This document shows, piece after piece, positions 7,262-17,608 of a DNA stretch of 58,089 nt (position 1 is the first letter of the stretch; each line of letters starts with the position of its first letter). The stretch spans positions 1-58,089 of the forward strand of contig JAFUXG010000003.1 of assembly GCA_017470935.1 (NCBI GenBank), in the 5' to 3' direction. Origin of the DNA: Lachnospiraceae bacterium. Lineage in GTDB: Bacteria; Bacillota; Clostridia; Lachnospirales; Lachnospiraceae. The notes beneath the pieces are model-generated. The model made no database searches. It saw only the letters and a program-made list of their open reading frames with translations, and was not told where the DNA came from. A program made the translations under genes and the position numbers.

Positions 7262-10200
7262 ATGGCACAGTTAAAAGATTATATTAATGTGAATAGCAAT
7301 TTTCAGAATTCAATCAATCTTTATCTTGATTTGAATAATACGCAGAAAATTAATAGTTATATACCAACAAAATCTTCTGTTAATATACTTGATAAGTATT
7401 TGACGGCGGTGTTGGATAATAAGCAGCAGGCAACATTGTTGATTGGACCATATGGAAAAGGTAAATCGCATTTACTGCTTTTGTTGTTGGCGGTGCTGTC
7501 ATTAGAAAGGAATACAGAAAACAAGAAGATTATCAATGCTTTGATAAAACGTATTAAAGCCACAGACAAAGAGGTGTCTGAAAAAGTAAGCGATATATGG
7601 AAGAACAAGGGAAGATTTCTTCCTGTTCTGATCATGAGTACACAGGGAGATTTGAACCAGGCATTTATGATAGGTCTGAATGAAGCATTGAAGAGAGAGG
7701 GACTTACTGAATTATCTCCAGAGACATATTTCACTTATGCTGTCGATAAAATAAATCAATGGGAAAACGAATATCCAGATACATATAAAGCGTACAAAGA
7801 GTTATTGAAGCAACATAATATTACCGGCAAGGATATGATGAAAGGATTGCTTGGTTATGATAATGATTTTTTAGATGTATTTAAGGATATATTCCCTAAT
7901 CTTTCGTCAGGGGAACCATTTAATCCTTTGGTAAATTCTGAAGTGCAACCCATGTTCAAAAATATTGCTGACAAACTACGTGAGGATTACGGATATAGTG
8001 GAATTTATATTATTTTTGATGAGTTCAGCAAGTATATTGAAGGTCAGGATAAAAAGACCTCTGGTAATAATATGAAGATTCTACAAGATGTGTGTGAGCT
8101 TGCCAATAATTCAAAGGAGTCACAGGTGTTTATCACAATGGTGGCTCACAAGAGTATTAAGGAATATGGAAAATATTTATCTGTAGATACAATCAATTCA
8201 TTTACGGGTATAGATGGCAGAATAGATGAGGTATTCTTTGTTACATCTACAAAAAATAATTATGATTTAATTAGAAATGCTATTGAAAAGGATACAGATA
8301 AACTCGCAAAGGATAAGCATGTTATTCCTTATTGGGATTCAGAGATAATAGATCGTCATTATGAGATGAAAGCATTTTCTATGGAACTTGTCAGAGAAGA
8401 CTTTGAGGAAACAGTTGTAAAAGGTTGTTATCCGTTAAGTCCAACAAGTGCGTATCTGTTACTTAATATTAGTGAAAAAGTTGCACAGAATGAACGTACA
8501 CTGTTTACTTTTATTTCAAAGGATGAGCAATACAGCATGGCAAATTATATTAATAATGCTACTGCCCGTTCAAAATGGATAATAGATGCTGATCTAATAT
8601 ATGACTATTTTAAAAATCTTTTTAAGAAAGATGTTATGAATGAGCATATTCATAATGAATGGCTTAATGCGGAATATGTTTTGTCTATTATTAATGACGA
8701 GAATGAAATCAAGATTATTAAGACTTTAGCAATCATTAATATTGTTAATAAACCTGATGAAGTAATTGCAAACGAGAAGTATATTGAGTTGGCTTCTGGT
8801 GTTGATGATGTATCAAAGACATTAGGTAAATTAGAAAAGGATGGCTACATATATAAGAAGGGCTCAACACAATGTTATGTGTTTAAGACCAGAGCGACAT
8901 CTGAACTTAAAACAGAGATTAAGAAACGTAGAGACATAAAAGACGGACGTGTCAATATAAATGGTGTTTTGAATCAGGTTTCTGAAGTGAAATATGTCCT
9001 GCCACGAGAATATAATACTAATTTTTCTATAACAAGGTATTTCCGTTATGAATATATGGATGTAGAAGATTTTCTGGAAATAAATGACCTGAATGTGATT
9101 TTTCAGGATGGCAATTTCTGTGATGGAAAGGTAGTAGCATTGTATTCAATAAAGGACATTGACTGTACCAATGAAATTATAGAAAAACTGCGAAATAATA
9201 ATATTCAAAAATTGGTAGTTATATATGGGAGGGTTGTACTAAATGTTCTTGAACAAATTGAGGAATATGAAGTTGTTCAAGAACTGAAGAATGATATTGC
9301 CTTCTTTAACCAGGATGAAAATAAAGTTTTACAAAAAGAAATTCCTGTGATTGAAGAAGATTTAGAAAAAGAGATAGAAAGTTATCTGCAAGATAATTTT
9401 GGTAGTGGTAATAATAGTATATTTTATATTGATAGAAATGAAGTTATTCATGAAGAAGATTACAAACTCAGCGATATAGCAAATCATCTGTGTCGAGAGA
9501 TATACAGCATTGCATTTGCTGTCAGAAGTGAATTGATCAATAAAGAAGAAGTGAAGACAGGTGTAATTAAAACTGCCAGAAAAAATATCATTGCAAGATT
9601 GCTCAATAAAGAAGACTTTTCAGATGACCTTGATAAAACAAGTGTTGATGCAACATTATTCAGGGCATTGTTTACATCAAATGGAATATTCGATGGTACC
9701 GCCGGAGAATCGGTAATGTACGTTTTGAACGTGTTTAATGATTTCATTGATGGTGCTGCCGATGATAAAAGAGTAATGACAGAGTTGATAGATGAGTTGA
9801 CATCTGCACCCATTGGAATGAGACGGGGGGTTATTCCTGTATATCTCGCATATGTTATAAGTAATCGAAAAGAGGATATAATAGTTTACTTTGGTGATAA
9901 GGAAGTATCTATTACAGCGGACATCATACTTAATATGTGCAGCTATCCGAAGGACTACTCATTATATGTCTCATTGGAAGATGTTGAAAAGGAAAAATAT
10001 ATTAGTGGACTATGTGAATTGTACAAGATAGCAGAACTTGATAATCAGCAGGATTCAAGAATTAGCATAATTGTGTATAACATGCAAAAGTGGTTTAGAG
10101 CACTTCCGCAAGTGACTAAGAATATAAGAAAACAAGATAAGTATTTTGGTGATGAATCACTTGCAAAGGCGTATGCCGGTTATAAGAAATTAATGCAGGA

Positions 10201-10843
10201 TATAGAACCGAACCCGTACGAGATATTGTTCATTGATTTGCCGAAAGTATTTAATACTGATACAGATTATGAAGAGTTACTTAGATTGTTAGAAAAAATG
10301 AAAAGCAAGCTTCAAAAGTATTATGATTATCTCAGAAAAGAAGCTATTAAAGCTACAGTAAAAGTATTCGATACAAAGTCAAAACAAGATTTGAAGCACA
10401 CCTTACTAGAATGGTACAACAAGCAGAGCGATCTTGCAAAAAATGGACTTCATTCAAAGAGAATAACAGATTTTCTTGGCTGTATTACTAGCAACAGATC
10501 TTACAATGATGTGGATGTGATCGAGAAAGTTGCAAAGGCTGTTACTGAAATATATATGGATTCTTGGAATGATACCACATTTACAGGATATTTGGATTCA
10601 TTAAAGTTATTGAAGGAAGAAATAGAAGCAATAAACGACAATACACAGAATACTGGAATGTATGAACTTTTATTTATGGGAAAAAAGGGTGAAATTAAGA
10701 AATATTATGAACCCGTAGAAGAAGGAACTGGAGCCATTCTTAAAAGTATTATTTCAGATGCATTAGAGGATTTTTCTGATATGTCGGTAAATGATAAAAT
10801 TGCAATATTGCTTGAGATGATTGAAGATCAATTGGGGGGATAA
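7262..10843 (+). CDS. Large P-loop ATPase (SspC-like candidate)
   Basis: 1193 residues. Walker A GPYGKGKSH is at about 62-70, and a Walker B-like IYIIFDEFSKYIEG at about 246-259. TMVAHKSIKEYG after it resembles the sensor region of AAA+/STAND-type enzymes. The remainder is long and largely helical with no motif I recognise. Large P-loop ATPases of this sort occur in Ssp (SspC) and in BREX (BrxC/PglY) systems. The position between DUF4007 and a cysteine desulfurase favours the Ssp reading. The ATG follows GGGCGG; a 67-base gap separates it from the DUF4007 gene. Very AT-rich codon use. Confidence 0.65.
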   Translation: MAQLKDYINVNSNFQNSINLYLDLNNTQKINSYIPTKSSVNILDKYLTAVLDNKQQATLLIGPYGKGKSHLLLLLLAVLSLERNTENKKIINALIKRIKATDKEVSEKVSDIWKNKGRFLPVLIMSTQGDLNQAFMIGLNEALKREGLTELSPETYFTYAVDKINQWENEYPDTYKAYKELLKQHNITGKDMMKGLLGYDNDFLDVFKDIFPNLSSGEPFNPLVNSEVQPMFKNIADKLREDYGYSGIYIIFDEFSKYIEGQDKKTSGNNMKILQDVCELANNSKESQVFITMVAHKSIKEYGKYLSVDTINSFTGIDGRIDEVFFVTSTKNNYDLIRNAIEKDTDKLAKDKHVIPYWDSEIIDRHYEMKAFSMELVREDFEETVVKGCYPLSPTSAYLLLNISEKVAQNERTLFTFISKDEQYSMANYINNATARSKWIIDADLIYDYFKNLFKKDVMNEHIHNEWLNAEYVLSIINDENEIKIIKTLAIINIVNKPDEVIANEKYIELASGVDDVSKTLGKLEKDGYIYKKGSTQCYVFKTRATSELKTEIKKRRDIKDGRVNINGVLNQVSEVKYVLPREYNTNFSITRYFRYEYMDVEDFLEINDLNVIFQDGNFCDGKVVALYSIKDIDCTNEIIEKLRNNNIQKLVVIYGRVVLNVLEQIEEYEVVQELKNDIAFFNQDENKVLQKEIPVIEEDLEKEIESYLQDNFGSGNNSIFYIDRNEVIHEEDYKLSDIANHLCREIYSIAFAVRSELINKEEVKTGVIKTARKNIIARLLNKEDFSDDLDKTSVDATLFRALFTSNGIFDGTAGESVMYVLNVFNDFIDGAADDKRVMTELIDELTSAPIGMRRGVIPVYLAYVISNRKEDIIVYFGDKEVSITADIILNMCSYPKDYSLYVSLEDVEKEKYISGLCELYKIAELDNQQDSRISIIVYNMQKWFRALPQVTKNIRKQDKYFGDESLAKAYAGYKKLMQDIEPNPYEILFIDLPKVFNTDTDYEELLRLLEKMKSKLQKYYDYLRKEAIKATVKVFDTKSKQDLKHTLLEWYNKQSDLAKNGLHSKRITDFLGCITSNRSYNDVDVIEKVAKAVTEIYMDSWNDTTFTGYLDSLKLLKEEIEAINDNTQNTGMYELLFMGKKGEIKKYYEPVEEGTGAILKSIISDALEDFSDMSVNDKIAILLEMIEDQLGG

Positions 10844-10847
10844 ATAA

Positions 10848-11984
10848 ATGATCTATCTTGATAATGCTGCTACAACATTTCCTAAACCGAATAGCGTATA
10901 TGATGCATTAGATAAGGCAAATAGAGAATTCGCATTTAATACCGGACGAGGATCTTATAAAGCGGCCAGAGAGGCAACAAAGATCATTGATGAAACCCGA
11001 ATTGCATTGATGAAATTAGTAAATGCTGAAGGGTTGGGAGATGTGGTGTTTGCCCCATCAATAACAATAGCACTTAATCAAATAATTAATGGAATTGATT
11101 TTGCGGCGGGAGATAATGTGTATGTTTCGCCATATGAACATAATGCGGTGGCACGTCCGATTAACTTGATTAAGAAACTAAAAAATGTTAATATAATTGA
11201 AATGCCAGTTGTAGAGGATACACTGGAAATTGATCTTGAAAAATTAAAATATATGTTTACACAACAACCACCTAAATGTGTACTATGTATTCACATAAGT
11301 AATGTGACAGGTTACATTTTGCCAGTAAAAGATATCTTTTCGCTGGCGAAAAAATATGATTCTATTACGGTATTGGACACGGCTCAATCTCTTGGCTTGA
11401 TGAGTGTTGAAATGAACAATTTAAATGCTGACTTTATAGCGTTTGCCGGACATAAGAGTTTATATGGTCCGTTTGGAGTTGGGGGCTTTATTACAACAGG
11501 TAAAGTTAAATTAAATGAATATATTGTTGGGGGAACGGGAAGCGATTCGTTGAATCTGAATATGCCGGAGGGTTATCCATATAAATACGAATCAGCAAGT
11601 CCAAATATTGTAGCTATTGCAGGATTAAATGCAGCAATAAAGGATTTAGACATTGAAACAATATATGATCATGAAAAAGAATTAACAGATTACTTAGTAG
11701 AGAAATTGTCAGAGATCCGGGAAGTGACGATGTATCTGCCGCCAAAGGACAAACATGTTGGAATTGTTTCATTTAATATCAAGGGTTATAGAGCGGAAGA
11801 CGTTGGGATGATATTAGATGAAGATTATGATATAGCTGTTCGGACCGGTTATCATTGTGCTCCGTTTATACATAAGTGGCTGAAAGATGAGGAGTATGTG
11901 GGAACAGTAAGAGTTGGGATTGGTAGGTTTACAAAGAAAGAAGAAATAGACAGTTTAATAAGAGATATCAGAGATGTTATATAG
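10848..11984 (+). CDS. Cysteine desulfurase (SspA/DndA/NifS-like)
   Basis: 378 residues, class V aminotransferase fold, starting MIYLDNAATTFPKP. The PLP lysine is K203 in FAGHKSLYG. The catalytic cysteine is C337 in RTGYHCAPF. The enzyme takes sulfur from L-cysteine as a persulfide and passes it on. Starting four bases after the ATPase stop, it is almost certainly dedicated to the PAPS-reductase-family partner(s) here rather than to housekeeping Fe-S assembly. General cysteine desulfurase activity is secure; the acceptor is inferred. Confidence 0.85.
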   Translation: MIYLDNAATTFPKPNSVYDALDKANREFAFNTGRGSYKAAREATKIIDETRIALMKLVNAEGLGDVVFAPSITIALNQIINGIDFAAGDNVYVSPYEHNAVARPINLIKKLKNVNIIEMPVVEDTLEIDLEKLKYMFTQQPPKCVLCIHISNVTGYILPVKDIFSLAKKYDSITVLDTAQSLGLMSVEMNNLNADFIAFAGHKSLYGPFGVGGFITTGKVKLNEYIVGGTGSDSLNLNMPEGYPYKYESASPNIVAIAGLNAAIKDLDIETIYDHEKELTDYLVEKLSEIREVTMYLPPKDKHVGIVSFNIKGYRAEDVGMILDEDYDIAVRTGYHCAPFIHKWLKDEEYVGTVRVGIGRFTKKEEIDSLIRDIRDVI

Positions 11985-12029
11985 AATCAAAAGTTAACTT
12001 ATACGCGCGATGTTGATAAGGAGAATGGT

Positions 12030-13760
12030 ATGGGAAACTATTTAGATGACATGTATGGTTTTAGTCATACAGAGTTAAAGGATTATTTAGGAAAGAATGT
12101 TGTAAATACACTGATTGAATGGACGCCAAAAGGTGACACAGCATTAACAAAACAGAGACTTATAAAGATGATTGACAGTGTATACGGAACTAACATATTG
12201 AAAAATTCTAGCTTCAGAAAAGATTTGTTGTTACAAATGAAAGAAACACAGATCTATGAGATACGGGATGAATATTTGAAGGGGAATGAGAAAAGAGAAA
12301 CAAATTTACAGAATATTGTTAAGTATATCTCTTCAAAGCCATGGGGAAATAATAATTTATCAAAAAAACTTTTGGAACTATGGGGGGTAACAGAAAATAT
12401 ATTTGAAAAAAAAGAAGATGATTCAGTAGTTGAAAATGATATAAATGCTGAGGAACAATTTTATGAATTATTGGATTATCAATATTATATAAAACAAAGG
12501 GTATTATTTAATTTAAATTCAGATAACTTACAAGAAAGAATGTTGGTACATATGCCCACGGGAACAGGAAAAACAAAAACATCAATGCATATAATAGTTA
12601 ATTATATTAATTTCACATTAAAGAAAAAGGGATTAATTATATGGGTTGCACATACATCAGAACTATTACAACAGGCATATGACACATTTGTTAATGTGTG
12701 GAATCATCTTGGAGATGGCTGTATTAAAGCATATAAATTATGGGATAAACGAATAATTGAAAAAACAGATCAACCTTTAGATGGTATAGTTTTTTGTGGG
12801 TTACAAAAACTGATGTCTATAAGTGAAAATGATTCAAAGTTATTTGAAAGATTAAAATTAGATTGTAGATTATTAGTGTTTGATGAGGCGCATAAGGCTT
12901 CAGCTAATATTACACAGAAAGTTATTGAATCGATTTTACGCATGCCGGAGGGATATGAGAACAGGGCATTGCTAGGACTTACAGCAACTCCTGGGAGAAC
13001 AACGGAAGAATCTTATGATAATAATTTATTGACTAATATGTTTGGTAACAAACTAATTTCTATTGATTCTGATGTTTTGAATCAAATAAATATGGGAAAA
13101 CTTCGCGCATTAAATACTGATGCTGAAAAAAATATAATTAAATATTTTCAGAAGCGAAGAATATTAGCAAAAATGAATTCTGAGCGACTTGACTACAAAA
13201 AAGAATTTTCAGAACATGATCTAAAGATATTAAGTTCTGAATTAAAAGATTTAGGGTTTAATGATAAAGAGTACACAGAAAAACAATTGCAGGTATTAGC
13301 GCAAAATAAAAACAGAAATTTTGCTATCATGAAAAAGATTAGGCAGTTGTATTCAGAAGGTGTTCCGACGATAGTATTTGCATGTTCTGTAGAACATGCA
13401 CAAATGTTATCAGCTATGTTGACACTTGAAGAAATACCAAATAGTTTAGTTGTTGGATCTATGAATCCTATTGATAGAAAGAAAGCAATTAATGATTTCA
13501 AGGATAGGGATAATGATGTGAATATTATTATAAACTATGAGGTTCTTACAACGGGCTTTGATTCTAAGAACATTCGTTGCGTATTTATAACTCGACCAAC
13601 TAAGTCAGTGGTTCTTTATAGTCAAATGTTAGGAAGAGGATTGAGAGGACCGCTAATGGGAGGCAATGAAGAATGTTTGTTGGTTGATATAGAAGATAAT
13701 TTGAAATCGTTTGATAATGAAACAGCATTTTCACATTTTAATGATTATTGGATAAGATAG
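12030..13760 (+). CDS. SF2 DEAD/DEAH-box helicase of the restriction type
   Basis: 576 residues. Motif I MPTGTGKTKT (about 174-183), motif II VFDEAHKA (about 284), motif III-like GLTATPGR, motif V TTGFDSKNIR (about 507) and motif VI QMLGRGLRGP (about 533) are all present, so the ATPase core looks intact. The 140-residue N-terminal region is specific to this protein. Similar translocases power type I/III restriction and SspFGH/Dpt-type modules. It is followed 12 bases later by a GHKL ATPase gene and then a PLD-type nuclease gene, which suggests a three-subunit DNA-targeting complex (inference). RBS AAGGAGA. Confidence 0.75.
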   Translation: MGNYLDDMYGFSHTELKDYLGKNVVNTLIEWTPKGDTALTKQRLIKMIDSVYGTNILKNSSFRKDLLLQMKETQIYEIRDEYLKGNEKRETNLQNIVKYISSKPWGNNNLSKKLLELWGVTENIFEKKEDDSVVENDINAEEQFYELLDYQYYIKQRVLFNLNSDNLQERMLVHMPTGTGKTKTSMHIIVNYINFTLKKKGLIIWVAHTSELLQQAYDTFVNVWNHLGDGCIKAYKLWDKRIIEKTDQPLDGIVFCGLQKLMSISENDSKLFERLKLDCRLLVFDEAHKASANITQKVIESILRMPEGYENRALLGLTATPGRTTEESYDNNLLTNMFGNKLISIDSDVLNQINMGKLRALNTDAEKNIIKYFQKRRILAKMNSERLDYKKEFSEHDLKILSSELKDLGFNDKEYTEKQLQVLAQNKNRNFAIMKKIRQLYSEGVPTIVFACSVEHAQMLSAMLTLEEIPNSLVVGSMNPIDRKKAINDFKDRDNDVNIIINYEVLTTGFDSKNIRCVFITRPTKSVVLYSQMLGRGLRGPLMGGNEECLLVDIEDNLKSFDNETAFSHFNDYWIR

Positions 13761-13772
13761 GAGGATATACAA

Positions 13773-15584
13773 ATGGGAAAAAGTATTGTTGATATTCAGA
13801 ATATGGGAGATGCACTTAGGAATACGGGATATAAAAATATTGAAAGTGCAGTATCGGAGATAATTGATAATTCTATTGAAGCAGAGGCAAAGGATGTATT
13901 TATTATTATTAGCGAGGGCGTTGATCGAAAATCAGGCTGGAAGGTTGTTAATGAAATCGGATTTCTTGATAACGGAATAGGCATGGATTTCGATACATTA
14001 GGTGCGTGTCTGGGAATAGGTGCAACTACAAGACAAGCTCGCAAAGGAATGGGAAGATTTGGTGTTGGTTTACCACAAGCATCTTTGTATGCTTGCCCTA
14101 ATGTAGTTGTTTATTCATGGCAAAACGGTATAGAAAATTGCAAAAAAGTATTTTTAGATATTAATATGGTAAAGGATGGAACACAGACAGAATTAGATGA
14201 TCCACAACAGTGTGCTGTGCCAGATAAATATTTAGGCTATATTACATATAAAACTCAAGAGAAGGAGTATGATTTTTCTCATTCAGGTACATTAGTTGTT
14301 TGGAAAAAATGTGATAGAATTCAACCCAAAACAAGTGGAGCATTAATACCAAGATTAGAATTTGCACTCGGTCAAAAGTTCAGATATTTTATAAGCAGAG
14401 GTATTTCTAATTTAAGAATCATAAATGACAATAATCAGGATAATTCTTTCGATATCTGTCCTAATGATCCGTTATTTCTCATGGATAATAATTATGTTTT
14501 AGGAGATCCTGAATCCCCGGGAAAACTAATAAAAACAAAGAATTTTAATAAATATGAACCTGTGTTTGAACCATATACAGGAGATGGTGCTAGTGACGGA
14601 ACCGAAATAGTTCCTGTAAAATATTATGATAAAGATGGTAATATTGCAGAATCTACAGTTACTATTCGGTTTTCAATTGTAAAACCTAAATTTTATGATG
14701 AAACCGCATTTCCAAAGGGGAAAAACCCTGGAACATCACAATTTGGCAAGTATGCTGCTAAACTAGAAGGTATATCTGTTGTGCGCGCCAATCGGGAAAT
14801 TGATTTTAGAAAATTTGATTTTTATGACAATTTAAATGAACCACAGCATAGATGGTGGGGTTGTGAAATAGAATTTGGTCCCGAGCTTGATGAGGTTTTT
14901 GGTGTTGCAAATAATAAACAGTACGTAGAATTAAAGAAAATAGAAGAGGAAGATATAGACTATAATGAAGAAATACAGCCAATTTGGTTAAAGCTTGATG
15001 AAATAATCAGACCAACCATAAAGGCTATGTATAATAAAAATGAGGAAACGAGAAAAAATACCCGTTCATTTGATGATACAATATCTGCATCAACAGATAT
15101 TATTAATGTAGTTGAATCTGATGATGAAAATGATATAGATGAGAGAAATGAAGATGGCGAGATTGCTGCTACAGAAGAAGCACCGACATTAGAAGAAATA
15201 GTAGAAGCAGGAAGACGGGAATTAGAAAGTCAAGGATATGAGGATACAACAGATGAGCAAGCAGTTCAATTTATTAATAATAGAGTAAATTTTGTGTATA
15301 TGGATTTAGGTGAACGATCACCGGCGTTTGATTACGGATTTGTTTTTTCGATGACTAAAATTACAATAAATACTAGTCATAGATTTTATACAAACTTTTT
15401 GAGCAAAGTCTATGAAAACGATGAAGCAAAAGTGACTTTTGAATTGTTGTTGGCATCATTAATACAATCCATTAGAAAATTAGATGTATATCAAAAAGTT
15501 GAAAATGATAGATTAGTAACTTTGTGGTATGAAAAGCTTAACAAATTTATACAAGAACAATTTGAACCTAGAGATGTAAAGTAG
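13773..15584 (+). CDS. GHKL (HSP90/MORC-like) ATPase, first copy
   Basis: 603 residues. The Bergerat ATP-binding fold is clear at the N-terminus: N-box SEIIDNSIEA (about 28-37), G1 DNGIGM (about 66-71), and G2 GMGRFGVGLPQ (about 91-101). The middle has a transducer-like domain, and a strongly acidic stretch lies around 445-475. The C-terminus is helical. MORC- and MutL-like ATPases of this kind act as ATP-gated DNA clamps in several defence systems. The gene overlaps no neighbour but has only 12- and 8-base gaps, so it is co-translated with the helicase and PLD genes. RBS AGGAGGATATACAA. Confidence 0.75.
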   Translation: MGKSIVDIQNMGDALRNTGYKNIESAVSEIIDNSIEAEAKDVFIIISEGVDRKSGWKVVNEIGFLDNGIGMDFDTLGACLGIGATTRQARKGMGRFGVGLPQASLYACPNVVVYSWQNGIENCKKVFLDINMVKDGTQTELDDPQQCAVPDKYLGYITYKTQEKEYDFSHSGTLVVWKKCDRIQPKTSGALIPRLEFALGQKFRYFISRGISNLRIINDNNQDNSFDICPNDPLFLMDNNYVLGDPESPGKLIKTKNFNKYEPVFEPYTGDGASDGTEIVPVKYYDKDGNIAESTVTIRFSIVKPKFYDETAFPKGKNPGTSQFGKYAAKLEGISVVRANREIDFRKFDFYDNLNEPQHRWWGCEIEFGPELDEVFGVANNKQYVELKKIEEEDIDYNEEIQPIWLKLDEIIRPTIKAMYNKNEETRKNTRSFDDTISASTDIINVVESDDENDIDERNEDGEIAATEEAPTLEEIVEAGRRELESQGYEDTTDEQAVQFINNRVNFVYMDLGERSPAFDYGFVFSMTKITINTSHRFYTNFLSKVYENDEAKVTFELLLASLIQSIRKLDVYQKVENDRLVTLWYEKLNKFIQEQFEPRDVK

Positions 15585-15592
15585 GTGATGGT

Positions 15593-16495
15593 ATGTCCAT
15601 CTTAATGGCAAATGAAATAATAAATACACTTGCACAAGAATTAAAATGTGCTGATAAATCCATACAAATAGTTACAGCTTATTGTAAACTAAAAACAATA
15701 AAGTATCTAAATTCCAATATTTCATGTTCAGTTACGGATAAGAGGATAATGTTACGTTTTCAACTGCAGGACATTATTAAAGGCAGTACTGATTTTGGTG
15801 TGCTTGAATATTGTATTGTAAATGGGTGGAATGTATTTATTAGATTTGATTTGCATGCAAAAACATACATTGTTGATAATAAAAGGGGAATTATTGGAAG
15901 TGCAAATGCCACAAATCGGGGATTGGGCTTGGGCGGAAATGGAAATCTTGAAATTGCTGTGTTTTCTGACATTGAAGAGAAGGATTTGGTAAAGATTGAA
16001 TCATTATATGATGATGCAATTTTCGTTGATGAAAGTATATTTAATGAACTTAGAAATAATTATCAAAATACAAATCTAGAAAATGTTAGTGGGAAAACAG
16101 TAAAATGGAATGAAAAAATACAAGCATTATTTAAACCAAAAATCAAATCACTTTTCTCATATGAGTTACCGGATGAGATTGATATCAAATCGGAGAATCC
16201 ATTAGGTTATCTTACAGAAGGTAATGTTATAACCGAAGACGAATCTCGCGAGTTATTTAGATGGAGTAATGCATACCTTTGGTTGTTAGATACCCTCGAG
16301 CAAAATGATGGCTGTCTGTATTTTGGTGAATTGTCAGAAAAATTACATAATGCTCTTGTGTCGGACCCAAAGCCGTACAGAAAAGATGTAAAAATATTGT
16401 TGGCAAATTTATTGAAACTTGTTGATAGGTTGAATATGGATGAGGTTGTCATTGACAGACCAAATTATTCGCAGAGGGTAAGAGTAAAAATATAA
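15593..16495 (+). CDS. Phospholipase D-like (HKD) nuclease candidate
   Basis: 300 residues with a single HKD-type motif HAKTYIVDNKRGIIGSANAT at about 88-107 (H-x-K followed by G-S-x-N). Single-HKD proteins dimerise to build the active site and include endonucleases such as BfiI and Nuc. The C-terminal half (about 200-300) looks like a helical partner-binding domain. It follows a helicase and a GHKL ATPase and is the only visible nuclease candidate of that trio. Nuclease activity is inferred from motif and context. Confidence 0.7.
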   Translation: MSILMANEIINTLAQELKCADKSIQIVTAYCKLKTIKYLNSNISCSVTDKRIMLRFQLQDIIKGSTDFGVLEYCIVNGWNVFIRFDLHAKTYIVDNKRGIIGSANATNRGLGLGGNGNLEIAVFSDIEEKDLVKIESLYDDAIFVDESIFNELRNNYQNTNLENVSGKTVKWNEKIQALFKPKIKSLFSYELPDEIDIKSENPLGYLTEGNVITEDESRELFRWSNAYLWLLDTLEQNDGCLYFGELSEKLHNALVSDPKPYRKDVKILLANLLKLVDRLNMDEVVIDRPNYSQRVRVKI

Positions 16496-16604
16496 ATGAA
16501 TTGTAATAAAAAAATTAATGATATAATTATGTTTGTATGATATTATGTACTTTGAAGAATTAGGAAAGGAAACAATATTTATTTAAATATTGAGATTAAA
16601 AAAT
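16496..16604 (+). promoter_or_regulatory. Probable promoter of the second three-gene module
   Basis: A very AT-rich 109-base gap with TATAAT at about 16521-16526 and AGGAAAGGA at 16562-16570. This is the longest break inside the island after 7.2 kb, so the last three genes may have their own promoter. No good -35 element can be assigned. Confidence 0.35.
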
Positions 16605-17606
16605 ATGAATCTTGATGATATTTTAGATCAAGCACCTCAAAATAGTTTGATTGGAAACTCTTTGATAATTACATATGACAAGATACGAAAATATGACAAA
16701 ATATTATGTTCTGTTAGTGGTGGAAGTGATAGTGATATTTTGGTTGATTTATGCCAAAAATATGATGACATTGATAAAATTACATATGCTTTTTTTGACA
16801 CAGGATTGGAATTTGCAGCAACGAAAGAACACTTAGATTACTTAGAGCAACGATATGGTATAACAATACAGAGAATACGGGCGAACAAATCAGTTCCATT
16901 ATGTTGTAAAACATATGGTCAACCATTTATTTCCAAACAGGTTAGTGAATGGATTGAAAGATTACAAAAGCACAATTTTCAATGGGAAGATGAACCGTTG
17001 GATATTTTAGAAGAACGTTATCCAAACTGTAGAGCAGCGTTAAGATGGTGGTGTAATGATTTTGCAAGCAAATCCGGTGGAGAAGAGAGTAGTTTTAATA
17101 TTGCATATAATCAATATTTAAAAGAATTTTTGGTTGAATATCCTCCTCAATTTCATATTTCTAATAAATGTTGTCATTATGCAAAGAAATTGGTGGCAAA
17201 AAAATATAAAGAAAATGGTGGATTTGATTTAAATATTTATGGTGTACGAAAATCTGAGGGTGGAGTTAGGAGAAGTGCTTATAAAACTTGCTTTTCTTCA
17301 AATGACGAAGAATGTGATGAATACAGACCTATTTTTTGGTATTTGGCAGACACTAAAAATTTATATTATAAGCATTATAATATACAAAATAGCAGATGTT
17401 ATTGCGAATATGGGTTAAAACGAACAGGTTGTGCTGGGTGTCCATTTGCAAGAAATTTTGAAGAGGAATTGGAAGCAATGAGAAGGTTCGAACCGAAGTT
17501 GTATGTTGCAGTAAATAATATTTTTGCAGATTCCTATGCATATACGCGAAAATATAGGGATTTTATTCGAAAAAAAAGGAATAATAATAACGAAGGAGAT
17601 GAATAA
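16605..17606 (+). CDS. Second PAPS-reductase/DndC-family protein
   Basis: 333 residues. PP-loop SVSGGSDSDI at about 36-45, then FDTGLEFAAT, ALRWWCNDF and YGVRKSEGG, all typical of the DndC/PAPS reductase family. A C-terminal Cys cluster (CYCEYGL, then GCAGCPFARNFEEE, about 264-285) could hold an Fe-S cluster. It differs clearly from the 4587-6314 protein: no zinc ribbon and no ferredoxin domain. No second cysteine desulfurase accompanies it, so it may share the one at 10848. The start is uncertain: TTG 16590 and ATG 16605 are in frame and neither has a good SD; I give the ATG. Next gene starts 3 bases after the stop. Confidence 0.75.
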   Translation: MNLDDILDQAPQNSLIGNSLIITYDKIRKYDKILCSVSGGSDSDILVDLCQKYDDIDKITYAFFDTGLEFAATKEHLDYLEQRYGITIQRIRANKSVPLCCKTYGQPFISKQVSEWIERLQKHNFQWEDEPLDILEERYPNCRAALRWWCNDFASKSGGEESSFNIAYNQYLKEFLVEYPPQFHISNKCCHYAKKLVAKKYKENGGFDLNIYGVRKSEGGVRRSAYKTCFSSNDEECDEYRPIFWYLADTKNLYYKHYNIQNSRCYCEYGLKRTGCAGCPFARNFEEELEAMRRFEPKLYVAVNNIFADSYAYTRKYRDFIRKKRNNNNEGDE

Positions 17607-17608
17607 AA

